From Bog-756 sp963839925 (lineage in GTDB: Bacteria; Actinomycetota; Acidimicrobiia; Acidimicrobiales; RAAP-2): DNA of 64,000 nt. Positions 31,468-39,407 of this stretch are shown here, piece after piece; the first letter of the stretch is position 1; every line of letters begins with the position of its first letter. The DNA lies in the NCBI GenBank assembly GCA_963839925.1, contig CAWIWV010000002.1, forward strand, positions 930,001-994,000. The letters are read 5' to 3'. A program made the translations under genes and the position numbers. Below the pieces are notes generated by a model. It was not told where the DNA came from, ran no database searches, and saw only the letters and a program-made list of their open reading frames with translations.

Positions 31468-32877
31468 TCAGTCTCCTCTCGGGACGACGAGGGGCCAAGG
31501 CCGCTCGCGTTCGGCGATTCGAGCCAGATCGAGGAGGAGCTGGTCCTCGTGGTGGCGACCGATCACCTGCAGTCCCACCGGAAGCCCGTCGACCACTCCC
31601 GCCGGGATGGACACTGCCGGATTTCCGGTCAGATTTGCGGGGATGGTCAGCGCGCCGTTGTTCCCGATCGCCGTGTTGAGTCCGTATTCGGCGATCAGGT
31701 CGACATCGCCCACCTTGGTCGGCATGGGCCCGGCTGCCGCGAAGGCGACGTCCGGGTTGGTCGCACAGAAGACGAAGTCGGTCTGGTCGAAGATGTCGGC
31801 CATGGCTTCGGCGACCTCGACCCGGAATATTTCGGTGGCGCCGGCGGTCTGCACGTTGAGGTTGTGGGTTGCAAGGTTCATCCCCAGCTGAATCTCGGGA
31901 GTCAGGTCGTCGTTGCACCCCGGGTACCGATCACCGAGGACGCCCGCCAGCCCGACCAGGTTGGACATCGCCCACTCGAGTCCGCCCTGGGGGAGGTCGA
32001 CCGCCACGTCGACCCGGACGAGGCCCGCTTTCTGCATGAGGTCGACGGCAGCCTCGGTGATCAGGGCGATCGATCGGGGCTCGACGATTGCCGAGCCGAG
32101 GTCGACGGCGAGCACCGCCCGCTTTCCGCGCAGATCGAAGGAGTCGAGGGCCGCCTCCCAACCCTCCACTCGGGGAAGGCTCAAGGTGTCCCTCGGGTCG
32201 AAGCCGTTGCACACGTCGAACCAACGTGCTGTGTCACGCACCGAACGCGAGACGCAGCCCACCACGACGGTCAGGGGAGGCTGCATGACGTCCGGTCCCC
32301 GTGGAATCCGGCCGTAGGTCGACTTGAGCCCGAACAGTCCGGTGAAGCCGGCCGGGATGCGGATGGAACCTCCGCCGTCGCTGCCGCTGGCGATCGGGAG
32401 CAGTCCGGCTGCCACTGCGGCTGCCGAACCTCCCGAGGATCCCCCCGGTGTTCGCTCCGCGTTCCAGGGGTTGCGAGTGGTTCCGTGCAGTTTGCTCGAG
32501 GTGCAGTTGATGCCTCCGAACTCGGACGCGGTGGTTTGACCGGCAAGGACCGCACCCGCCGTGCGAAGCCGCTGGACTTGGGTGGAGTCGTGGTGGGCAA
32601 CGCGATCCTTGAACACCAAGGAGGCATCGGTGAATGGCCATCCGGCGACGGTCTCGAGCTCCTTCACTCCCATCGGCACCCCGCCGAAGGGGAGCGAGAC
32701 GTCCGCTGAAGCGGCAGCAGTCCGTGCCGGCTCGAAGTCGATGTGACTGAACGCATTCAGCTCGGAGGACTCGATGGCTGCGAAGGATGCCTCGAGTGCT
32801 TCGGGAGGGCTGATGGTCCCGGCCCGAAATGCATCGACGAGTGAGCAGGCATCTCCGAGCCAGGGCTGATCAGTCAT
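31468..32877 (-). CDS. Amidase signature family hydrolase
   Basis: 469 residues. The Ser-cisSer-Lys triad is intact: Lys72 in MGVKELE, the cis-Ser in TPGGSSGGSAAAV (147/148), and nucleophile Ser171 in GSDGGGSIRIPA. Likely a cytosolic amidase for an aliphatic or aryl amide. It is not GatA: there is no GatB/C context, and the C-terminal part differs. ATG start; the divergent ppgK-like gene begins 44 bp away, so the two share a promoter region. First gene of a two-gene operon with the LLM oxidoreductase. Confidence 0.92.
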   Translation of the reverse strand: MTDQPWLGDACSLVDAFRAGTISPPEALEASFAAIESSELNAFSHIDFEPARTAAASADVSLPFGGVPMGVKELETVAGWPFTDASLVFKDRVAHHDSTQVQRLRTAGAVLAGQTTASEFGGINCTSSKLHGTTRNPWNAERTPGGSSGGSAAAVAAGLLPIASGSDGGGSIRIPAGFTGLFGLKSTYGRIPRGPDVMQPPLTVVVGCVSRSVRDTARWFDVCNGFDPRDTLSLPRVEGWEAALDSFDLRGKRAVLAVDLGSAIVEPRSIALITEAAVDLMQKAGLVRVDVAVDLPQGGLEWAMSNLVGLAGVLGDRYPGCNDDLTPEIQLGMNLATHNLNVQTAGATEIFRVEVAEAMADIFDQTDFVFCATNPDVAFAAAGPMPTKVGDVDLIAEYGLNTAIGNNGALTIPANLTGNPAVSIPAGVVDGLPVGLQVIGRHHEDQLLLDLARIAERERPWPLVVPRGD

Positions 32878-32908
32878 CGAGTACTGACGCTAATCGCGAG
32901 GGATGACC

Positions 32909-32920
32909 TAGCGTGTGGCC
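32909..32920 (+). promoter_or_regulatory. Candidate -10 (TAGCGT) for leaderless polyphosphate glucokinase gene
   Basis: TAGCGT at 32909-32914 lies 6 nt before ATG 32921. A GTG six bases upstream of that ATG (32915) would touch the box, so the ATG is the better start. No Shine-Dalgarno. Confidence 0.4.
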
Positions 32921-33787
32921 ATGAGTGATTCACGGCCGCAAGGGAAGGCGGAGAGAAAGCTGCAGGCGCAGGGGGCGGCGCAACAGGCGCGGCCGGACGA
33001 GGCAGTGGGCGAGAAGCCGAAGCACCCCTTCACCCTCGCCGTCGACATCGGTGGCACGGGGATGAAGGCGTCGGTGCTCGACGCGGACGGCCTGATGGTG
33101 GCGGACAGGGTGCGCACTCCGACCTCCTACCCGCTTCCGCCCGAGAAGTTGGTCACCGATCTCACCCGGCTGACTTCGCCGCTCCCCGCGGCTGAGCGAG
33201 CGTCGGTGGGTTTCCCCGGGATGATCCGTGAAGGAAGAGTGCTCTCGGCCCCCCACTTCTCGACGAAGTCCGGTCCGGGGAGTCCGGTGGATCCACAGCT
33301 CGCGGCCCTTTGGTCGAACTTCGATCTGGCCTCGGCCCTCTCCGAGTGGTTCGGGATTCCGACCAAGGTGGCGAACGACGCCGACATCCAGGGCGCCGCG
33401 GTGGTCGGCGGAAAGGGGCTCGAGGTGGTCATCACCCTCGGCACCGGGTTCGGCTCCGGCGTCTTCTACCAGGGCCAGATGATGCCGCACCTCGAGATCG
33501 CCCATCAGCCGTTCCGCAAGGGTGAGACCTACAACGACCAGTTGGGTGAGGCGGCGCGTCGTGAGATCGGCGACGATCGATGGAACAAGCGGCTGACCAA
33601 GGCCATCGCGAACATGCGCGGTCTCCTGTTCTTCGACCACCTCTACGTCGGAGGCGGTAACTCTCGCCGGGTCAACCACCACAATCTCGACGATGACGTG
33701 ACCATCGTCGACAACACCGCGGGCATCTTGGGCGGGATCAAGTTGTGGAGCCATCAGCATCTGACGGTGAACGACGTCTCCGAGTGA
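32921..33787 (+). CDS. ppgK: ROK-family kinase, polyphosphate glucokinase-like
   Basis: 288 residues. After a charged ~35-residue tail come the phosphate-binding motif VDIGGTGMKASVLD (41-54), VGFPGMIREGRV, the catalytic region KVANDADIQGAAVV and TLGTGFGSGVF. The overall layout (single ROK domain, late C-terminal LYVGGGNSRRVNHHNL) fits actinobacterial polyphosphate glucokinases, which phosphorylate glucose with polyP or ATP. ROK members are similar, so another sugar kinase is possible. A polyphosphate-associated CHAD protein is encoded convergently next door, which supports the polyP reading. Confidence 0.85.
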   Translation: MSDSRPQGKAERKLQAQGAAQQARPDEAVGEKPKHPFTLAVDIGGTGMKASVLDADGLMVADRVRTPTSYPLPPEKLVTDLTRLTSPLPAAERASVGFPGMIREGRVLSAPHFSTKSGPGSPVDPQLAALWSNFDLASALSEWFGIPTKVANDADIQGAAVVGGKGLEVVITLGTGFGSGVFYQGQMMPHLEIAHQPFRKGETYNDQLGEAARREIGDDRWNKRLTKAIANMRGLLFFDHLYVGGGNSRRVNHHNLDDDVTIVDNTAGILGGIKLWSHQHLTVNDVSE

Positions 33788-33824
33788 CGAGCCGGCGCGT
33801 CGCCGCCACTCCAAACCGCGTCAC

Positions 33825-34928
33825 TCAGCCCTGCCAGCGCCTCCAGCGTTGCTCGATCTCCTTGAAGCTCTTCTTCCAGCCCTTGCGCGCCGTCACCCCT
33901 GCTTCTCGCTCAACCTCGACCAGTGACTTGATCGGATTGGCGAGGTCGGGTCGTTCGACCGCCACGCCCAAGAGCCACTCGATCGAGAAGCAGACATCGT
34001 GGAGCTCACCGAGCTTGACCTGGAGCCGCTCTGCCGCCGCGGCGGTCTTTCGGGCCCGCCCGCCCTCGATGAGGCTCACCGTGTAGCAGCCGTAGCGAAG
34101 GTCCTTGGTGCGGATCCTCAGGAGATGCAGGTTGGAGTCGGACGGGTCCTTGCGAGCGGTGCGCGCTGCCCCCCGGACGTCGTGCCAGGCCCGGTGGAGC
34201 ATGTGAGGGAGGACCTCGGCCGCAGGCTTTGACGCCTTCGGTTTGAAGGCGGGACCGTCCCACAGAACCATCATCTGCTCGGTCAGCTGGAACCGCCGTG
34301 CTCCTCCTCGCTCTTCGCTGATATCGGCAAGTGCCGCTGCGGTTCTCTGCTCGAGCACCGAGTCGAGCTCGTACACCTCCGACCGACCGATGACCTCGGG
34401 TGCCCGTTCGGCGAGCAGCTCGTGGATGATGTTGAGATCTCGCGCCTGACCGAGGCAGTTTCCGTACCACGAGAGCTCGGCCCGAAGCGCGGTTCCCCAT
34501 GCCGGGTCGAGCAGCAGGCGGAAGGTTCGGAGGTTCGAGCGGATCCTGCGCATGGCCACGCGGCTCTGGTGGATGCGCTCGGCTGGAGTGGCTCCGCGCT
34601 GGCTGCCGATCAGCTCGCTCGCGGTGGATTCCGCCCAGGAGGGCCGGTCCTGCATGAGGACGTTCAGCGCTCCGACCGTCTCGGAGCGCCTGGACTCGTC
34701 CGGCAGCTCGTCCCCCATGTCGTTCAAAAGGAACAGCCGTGCGGAGCTCGCGAGCACCCGGTGGAGAACCATGCCGGCAGAGGGCTCCGGAAACTCGCCG
34801 TCGTCTTCGAGCCCCGGGACACGGCGAAGGTGCGGCACCGTCGGCGTCGTGGTCCCTCCGTCCTCCGCTAGATCGGCGGTCATCCCTGTGCCTTCCGGTC
34901 CTTCCGGGCCCGAGTCCCCAACCCCCAC
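33825..34928 (-). CDS. CHAD domain protein (polyphosphate-associated)
   Basis: 367 residues. The CHAD domain starts around residue 100: RIHQSRVAMRRIRSNLRTFRLLLDPAWG, then ELSWYGNCLGQARDLNIIHELL, and TAARKDPSDSNLHLLRIRTKDLRYGCY. Repeated helices rich in conserved His/Arg/Lys form the basic surface that binds polyphosphate. No CYTH (triphosphatase) domain is fused, so this is a stand-alone CHAD protein, a type that locates to polyP granules in other bacteria. An internal ATG (34883) could be the real start. It is convergent with the polyphosphate glucokinase gene. Confidence 0.88.
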   Translation of the reverse strand: MGVGDSGPEGPEGTGMTADLAEDGGTTTPTVPHLRRVPGLEDDGEFPEPSAGMVLHRVLASSARLFLLNDMGDELPDESRRSETVGALNVLMQDRPSWAESTASELIGSQRGATPAERIHQSRVAMRRIRSNLRTFRLLLDPAWGTALRAELSWYGNCLGQARDLNIIHELLAERAPEVIGRSEVYELDSVLEQRTAAALADISEERGGARRFQLTEQMMVLWDGPAFKPKASKPAAEVLPHMLHRAWHDVRGAARTARKDPSDSNLHLLRIRTKDLRYGCYTVSLIEGGRARKTAAAAERLQVKLGELHDVCFSIEWLLGVAVERPDLANPIKSLVEVEREAGVTARKGWKKSFKEIEQRWRRWQG

Positions 34929-34975
34929 TCGGTCCTCTCCGCGAGACTTCCAGCTGACAGCCTAGACGGGCGGTC

Positions 34976-34987
34976 TACCCTGGGACG
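34976..34987 (+). promoter_or_regulatory. Candidate -10 (TACCCT) for leaderless quinone oxidoreductase gene
   Basis: TACCCT at 34976-34981 lies 6 nt before ATG 34988. No Shine-Dalgarno is visible. A short dyad, TAGACGGGCGGTCTA (34963-34977), overlaps it and might hold a repressor site. Confidence 0.4.
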
Positions 34988-35932
34988 ATGCACGCCGTGA
35001 CCATCGTCGAGGATCGTCTCGAGTGGCTCCCTCACCCCGATCCCGAGCCTGGGCAGGGGGAGGTGCTGGTCACGGTGAAGGCGGCTGGGATCAACGCCGC
35101 TGATCTGTTGCAGCGAAGGGGGCTCTACCCGGCACCCCTCGGGTCGCCCCCGGACATCCCGGGGATGGAGTTCGCCGGCGAGGTGGTCGGGCTCGGCCCC
35201 GGGGTGACCCGGCTCGCGCTCGGAGACCGGGTCATGTCGATCACCGGCGGAGGAGGCCAGGCCCAACTGGCTGTCGTCTCCGAGAACGTCGCGATGCGCG
35301 TACCGGACGGGATCCCGTGGGACGAAGCCGGAGGTTTTCCAGAGGCGTTCTGCACGGCCCACGACGCACTCTTCACCCAGGGCCGTCTCGGTCGCGGGGA
35401 GCGAGTGCTCATCTCGGGCGCCGCCGGAGGAGTCGGAACGGCGGCAGTGCAGCTCGCGCACGCGGCCGGTGCCCACGTCGTCGCGTCCGTGCGATCGGTC
35501 GCAAGACATCCCGAGGTCGCGGGGCTCGGTGCCGACGAAGTCATCGAGCCCGACGCTGTTCCTGAACACGGTCCCTACGACGTCTCGCTGGAGCTCGTCG
35601 GCGCGGCCGGGGTCGCCGCGGTGCTTCCGGTGCTTGCGAACGGTGGGCGGGTGGTGGTGATCGGTGTCGGATCGGGGGCCAAGGTCGAGATCAACATGCT
35701 GGCCGTGATGGGAAAGCGTGCGACCATCGGCGGATCGACACTTCGGCCCAGAACGACCGAAGAGAAGTCAGAGGTGGCTCGTGCCGTCGAGGAGTCGGCG
35801 ATCAAACTGCTGGCCGAACGCAAGATCAGCGTGCCGGTCGCAGAGCGTTTTCCGATGGCTCAGGCGACCGATGCCTACGAGAGATTTGCCGCCGGGGGAA
35901 AGTTCGGGAAGATCGTGCTCGTCAACGACTGA
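34988..35932 (+). CDS. Zinc-free MDR-family NADPH:quinone oxidoreductase
   Basis: 314 residues. GroES-like part with NAADLLQRRGLYPAPLGSPPDIPGMEFAGEVVGLG, then the Rossmann part with nucleotide motif ISGAAGGVGTAAVQLAHAAGAHVVASV. The catalytic Cys/His zinc ligands of alcohol dehydrogenases are absent, as in quinone oxidoreductase/PIG3-like enzymes. It uses NADPH to reduce quinones or enones. The gene stands alone, with the CHAD gene divergent and the thiolase-like gene convergent 3 nt beyond the stop. Confidence 0.92.
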   Translation: MHAVTIVEDRLEWLPHPDPEPGQGEVLVTVKAAGINAADLLQRRGLYPAPLGSPPDIPGMEFAGEVVGLGPGVTRLALGDRVMSITGGGGQAQLAVVSENVAMRVPDGIPWDEAGGFPEAFCTAHDALFTQGRLGRGERVLISGAAGGVGTAAVQLAHAAGAHVVASVRSVARHPEVAGLGADEVIEPDAVPEHGPYDVSLELVGAAGVAAVLPVLANGGRVVVIGVGSGAKVEINMLAVMGKRATIGGSTLRPRTTEEKSEVARAVEESAIKLLAERKISVPVAERFPMAQATDAYERFAAGGKFGKIVLVND

Positions 35933-35935
35933 TCG

Positions 35936-37141
35936 TCAGCGACTGACGATGACCGAGGACCCGTGACCGAACAACCCCTGGTTGGCGGTGATCCCGATCC
36001 GCGCCCCCTCCACCTGCCGCTCCGCTGCCTGGCCTCGGAGTTGCCAAACCAGCTCGCACACCTGGGCGATCGCCTGCGCCGGGATTGCCTCCCCGAAGCA
36101 CGACAGACCCCCACTCGGGTTGACCGGTACCCGGCCTCCGATGGTGGTGTCACCATCGCGGAGGAGCCGTTCGGCCTCACCTTCCTTGCAGAGACCGATG
36201 TCCTCATACCAATCGAGTTCGAGTGCAGACGAGAGGTCGTACACCTCGGCCAGATCCACCTCCCCAGGACTGACCCCTGCTTCCTCGTAGGCGGCGGCAG
36301 CAACCGACTGCTTGAAGGTGGGGCCGTCCGGGGTGACCGCCGCGGCCGAGTCGGTCGAGAAGTTGGGCATCTCGATGATGTTCTGTGGGAACCGGGGGGT
36401 GACCGTGGACACTGCATCGATGGTCACGACATCGGAGGCACCGGCGTGACGACGGGCGTACTCGACGCTGGAGAGGACAAGCGCGGCACCACCGTCGGAG
36501 GTGGCACAGATCTCCAACAGGCGGAGCGGATCGGCGACCATCGGGGAGGAAAGGACCTCGTCGGCGGTCACCTCCTTGCGGTACCGGGCGTACGGGTTCC
36601 CGAGTCCGTGCCGCGCGTTCTTGACTTTGACCGCGGCGAAGTCGGCTTCGGTCGCGCCGAACAGTTCCATCCGACGACGGGCGTAGAGAGCGAAGTAGGT
36701 CGGGTTGGTCGCGCCGAGCAGGTGGAACCGGAGCCAGTCCGGATCGTCCTTGCGATCGCCACCCACCGGTGCGAAGAACCCCTTGGGGGTGGTGTCGGCG
36801 CCGACGACGAGTGCGACGTCGCAGAGTCCGGCGAGGATCTGCGCCCGCGCGTTGTTGATGGCCTGTGCTCCGGACGCGCATGCCGCATAGGACGACGACA
36901 CCCGCGCACCCGTCCAACCGAGGGCTTGGGCGAACGTGGCTCCGGCCACGAACCCCGGGTACCCGTTGCGGATGGTGTCGGCCCCGGCGACGAACTGGAT
37001 GTCCGTCCAGGAGAGGTCGGCCTGACGAAGCGCGTCGCGGGCTGCGACCAGCCCGTACTCGACGAAGTTGCGGCCCCACTTCCCCCATGGGTGCATCCCT
37101 GCTCCGAGGACCGCGACCTTCTTGGCGTCGGCGCTGCTCAC
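35936..37141 (-). CDS. Thiolase-fold protein (lipid-transfer/acetyl-CoA acetyltransferase-like), atypical active site
   Basis: 401 residues from a GTG that overlaps the DUF35 stop (GTGA). The thiolase fold is clear (ARVSSSYAACASGAQAINNA with Cys88; NPSGGLSCFGEA near the C-terminus). The Cys nucleophile position is kept, but where classical thiolases have GHPxGATG this protein reads FGEAIPAQ, so the catalytic His is gone. Thiolase-like proteins of this kind that pair with DUF35 partners can be acyl-CoA aldolases (Ltp2/ChsH2-type) rather than thiolases. Here a DUF35 gene directly precedes it, so a retro-aldol or other C-C cleaving role is plausible (inference). Confidence 0.85.
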   Translation of the reverse strand: MSSADAKKVAVLGAGMHPWGKWGRNFVEYGLVAARDALRQADLSWTDIQFVAGADTIRNGYPGFVAGATFAQALGWTGARVSSSYAACASGAQAINNARAQILAGLCDVALVVGADTTPKGFFAPVGGDRKDDPDWLRFHLLGATNPTYFALYARRRMELFGATEADFAAVKVKNARHGLGNPYARYRKEVTADEVLSSPMVADPLRLLEICATSDGGAALVLSSVEYARRHAGASDVVTIDAVSTVTPRFPQNIIEMPNFSTDSAAAVTPDGPTFKQSVAAAAYEEAGVSPGEVDLAEVYDLSSALELDWYEDIGLCKEGEAERLLRDGDTTIGGRVPVNPSGGLSCFGEAIPAQAIAQVCELVWQLRGQAAERQVEGARIGITANQGLFGHGSSVIVSR

Positions 37142-37596
37142 GAGACCGCTCCATCCCGTGCGCCGTTCCGAGGCCGCCACTTCCACACCAGGTATTCGTG
37201 CTCGTCGTCCTCGTACAAGGTGTCGAGGACCAGCTCGACTTCGGTACCGACGCTGAGGTCGTTCACCCCGACCCCGGGAACCAGCTGTCCCATCACCACC
37301 ATCTGCTCGTCGGCCAGCTCGACCGCCGCCAGGGCGAAGGGGACGTAGGGGTCAGCCGACTCGTAGGGCTTCGGTGGTTGGTAGCACGCGTCGGTGAAGG
37401 ACCAGACCGTGCCGGTCCGGCTGAGTTCGGTTTCGGCGAACTCGGTCCCGTCACAGCGCGGGTTCCGACAGAAGGAGGTCTCTTTGGGGAACGCGAAGTT
37501 GCCGCAAGTAGTGCACTTGCTTCCGAGGAGGGCCGGCGCTCGCTCATCCATGGTGAACCAGCCGTCGATCGCAGGCACTCGGGTCTTTACGGGCAT
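37138..37596 (-). CDS. DUF35 Zn-ribbon/OB-fold protein, partner of the thiolase-like enzyme
   Basis: 152 residues. N-terminal rubredoxin-like Zn ribbon with Cys28, Cys31, Cys43 and Cys48 (CTTC and CRNPRC), followed by the OB-fold (GTVWSFTDACYQPPKPYE, MVVMGQLVPGVGVNDLSVGTEVELVLD). Members bind acyl-CoA and form a complex with thiolase-like subunits, often needed for their activity. It lies 9 nt after the CoA-transferase gene and overlaps the thiolase-like gene, making a three-gene operon. Confidence 0.92.
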   Translation of the reverse strand: MPVKTRVPAIDGWFTMDERAPALLGSKCTTCGNFAFPKETSFCRNPRCDGTEFAETELSRTGTVWSFTDACYQPPKPYESADPYVPFALAAVELADEQMVVMGQLVPGVGVNDLSVGTEVELVLDTLYEDDEHEYLVWKWRPRNGARDGAVS

Positions 37597-37605
37597 CGAT
37601 CGATC

Positions 37606-38865
37606 CTAACGCTCGGTCAATTTTCTGTTCGCTCCGCCCAGTCCGCCCCGCGCCTTCGACTCGGCGATCCTTGCGTCGTCCCACCCCAGCACGTCGCGCA
37701 GCACCTCGTCGGTGTGCTGCCCCACCGTCGGAGCATGTTCGGGGATCGGGAGCTCCTCGTCGATGAACTTGAGCGGGGTCGACAGTTGCTCGGCCCCGAG
37801 CCGTTCTTTCGGAATCCAGTGGAACCGGTCGTTGAACTGAGGATCCTCGGCGATGGTCTTCGGGGAGTTGACCGGGCTGATCGGGAAGTTGGCGGTGACC
37901 CCGAAGTCGATCCATTCGTCGGCGGTCTTGGTCCGGAAAATGTCGCGGAGCTCGATCTGCATCTCGCGGTTGTTGCGGGCGTGGTCGGCGTACTGGGAGC
38001 CGGGCCAGCGTTCGAACATGTCCATCCGGTCGACTGCGGCACAGAAGTTCTTCCAGAAGGCTTGCTCGGATGCCATGAAGAGGACGTACTTGCCATCCTT
38101 GGCCTCGTAGACCTGATAGCGGACGCCCTCGATCATTCCGGCGGTGCCCGGCTCGCGCCGTTCGTAGTTGTCCGCTTTGTTGCCGGTGACTTCGGACTCG
38201 GGTCGCTCGTAGGCCTTCCAGGTCTCGCTGCGGTACCAGTCCATGGCGGCGGCCGCGTCGGACTGGGCGATCTCGAGGAAGGAACCTTCGCCGGTCGTCT
38301 TCGCGCGGAGGACTGCGGCGACGATTCCGAGGGCTCCGAAGAGTGGTCCCGCGTGGATTCCCATCGACGCGTGCTCGGGGAGATAGGCGAAGCCGTCCTC
38401 GTTGACTTGAGGCGAGACGATGCCGGCCCAAGTGTCGAAGGCCACGCCGTGGGCCGGAAGGTTCTGGTAGGGGCCGGTCATGCCATAGCCGGAGATGGTG
38501 CAGAAGACGATCTGTGGATTGATCTCGCGGAGCTGCTCGTATCCGACGCCTCGGCGGGCGAGTCCACCCGGGCGCATCGCCTCGACCACCACGTCGGCCG
38601 TCGCGGCGAGCTCCTTGAAGATGGCCACGTCCTCGGGTTGGCGCAGGTCCATCACGATGCTCCGTTTGCCCCGGTTGATGTGCAAGTGCATCAGCGAGAC
38701 GCCCTCGACGATCGGCCAGGTCATCTCGCGGATGTAGTCGCCAGAGGGTGGTTCGACCTTGATGACCTCGGCGCCGAGGTCGACCAGGGGCATGGTGATC
38801 GCGGCCGGACCGAGGGCGGAGCATTCGATCACCCTGATGCCGTGCAGCGGAGGTTCGGTGGGCAC
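37606..38865 (-). CDS. Family III CoA-transferase (CaiB/BaiF)
   Basis: 419 residues. Starts with the typical LHGIRVIECSALGPAAITMPLVDLGAEVIKVEPP, then the SIVMDLRQPEDV block, and FCTISGYGMTGPYQNLPAHGVAFDTWAG, where Asp144 sits in the position of the CoA-linking aspartate. Moves CoA between carboxylic acids in the cytosol, probably to activate the substrate of the following DUF35/thiolase-like pair. GTG start. A perfect 15-bp dyad (38879-38893) lies just upstream and is a candidate operator. Donor and acceptor acids unknown. Confidence 0.92.
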   Translation of the reverse strand: MPTEPPLHGIRVIECSALGPAAITMPLVDLGAEVIKVEPPSGDYIREMTWPIVEGVSLMHLHINRGKRSIVMDLRQPEDVAIFKELAATADVVVEAMRPGGLARRGVGYEQLREINPQIVFCTISGYGMTGPYQNLPAHGVAFDTWAGIVSPQVNEDGFAYLPEHASMGIHAGPLFGALGIVAAVLRAKTTGEGSFLEIAQSDAAAAMDWYRSETWKAYERPESEVTGNKADNYERREPGTAGMIEGVRYQVYEAKDGKYVLFMASEQAFWKNFCAAVDRMDMFERWPGSQYADHARNNREMQIELRDIFRTKTADEWIDFGVTANFPISPVNSPKTIAEDPQFNDRFHWIPKERLGAEQLSTPLKFIDEELPIPEHAPTVGQHTDEVLRDVLGWDDARIAESKARGGLGGANRKLTER

Positions 38866-38878
38866 GGCCGGATTGTAA

Positions 38879-38893
38879 CTGACGGTCCGTCAG
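38879..38893. promoter_or_regulatory. Perfect inverted repeat before the CoA-transferase operon
   Basis: CTGACGG-T-CCGTCAG is a perfect 7-bp dyad with a one-base centre, 14 bp upstream of the CoA-transferase start. The form is typical of a TetR-family operator. No regulator gene adjoins it; it differs from the AGNNCACTGNNCT site at 58.7 and 60.3 kb. Confidence 0.5.
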
Positions 38894-39048
38894 CTGCTCC
38901 GATGAGACGGGTCTCTGTACAGACCTGCGGATCCAAATCGGCTGCATTTCGGGTCGACTACAGTGGGCAACCGCTTCGGAACAGGCTGTTCGCGATGCTC
39001 ACAGCCGTGAATCGTGGGGAGGGCGAATGTGTACCGAAGCACTACCCG

Positions 39049-39122
39049 GCGCTCGTAGCTCAACGGACTAGAGCATCTGACTACGGATCAGAAGGTTGCA
39101 GGTTCGAATCCTGCCGAGCGCG
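39049..39122 (+). tRNA. tRNA-Arg (ACG)
   Basis: Acceptor GCGCTCG/CGAGCGC, D-arm GCTC-AACGGACTA-GAGC, anticodon stem TCTGA/TCAGA with loop CTACGGA (anticodon ACG, read as ICG after editing), T-stem GCAGG/CCTGC with loop TTCGAAT, discriminator G. CCA not encoded. 74 nt. The 285 nt after it (39123-39407) contain no gene, and no duplicated tRNA 3' end was found that would mark an integration site. Confidence 0.95.
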
Positions 39123-39252
39123 CCTCCTGGGCTTGACCCCATTCAGTGGACCACGTTTTAGGACATCGTCGCCGACTTCGTGGGGGCGATTGCGGCCATC
39201 GGCACCAGGTCCGGCCAGCATCCGAGCGACCCGACCCTGCGCCTGCTCTCCT

Positions 39253-39267
39253 GTGACCACCGGTCAC
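39253..39267. promoter_or_regulatory. Dyad upstream of the GH65 gene
   Basis: GTGACC-ACC-GGTCAC is a perfect 6-bp inverted repeat with a 3-bp spacer, 141-155 nt before the GTG of the GH65-like lipoprotein. It is a possible repressor site for sugar-responsive control. No regulator is encoded next to it, so assignment is weak. Confidence 0.35.
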
Positions 39268-39407
39268 GAGTGATTACTCTGACCAGGCGCAACGAGACAG
39301 CACTGGAGTGGCCGTGAACGGATTGAGCGGAAAGTGTGTGCTTGCGACGGGGGACCCATCGGGCATTGCCGAGGGATTCGCGTGATGGGTCCCGCCCGAC
39401 CCGAGCC

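Noticed and set aside
36865..39273. Very long open frame (802 codons) on the plus strand
   Set aside because: It is antisense to the thiolase-like, DUF35 and CoA-transferase genes and runs through tRNA-Arg. High-GC codon bias keeps opposite-strand frames open; no motif is visible in its translation.
39049..39407. tRNA-Arg as an integration site for the carbohydrate region
   Set aside because: No direct repeat of the tRNA 3' end and no integrase were found within the window, so island insertion at this tRNA has no support.
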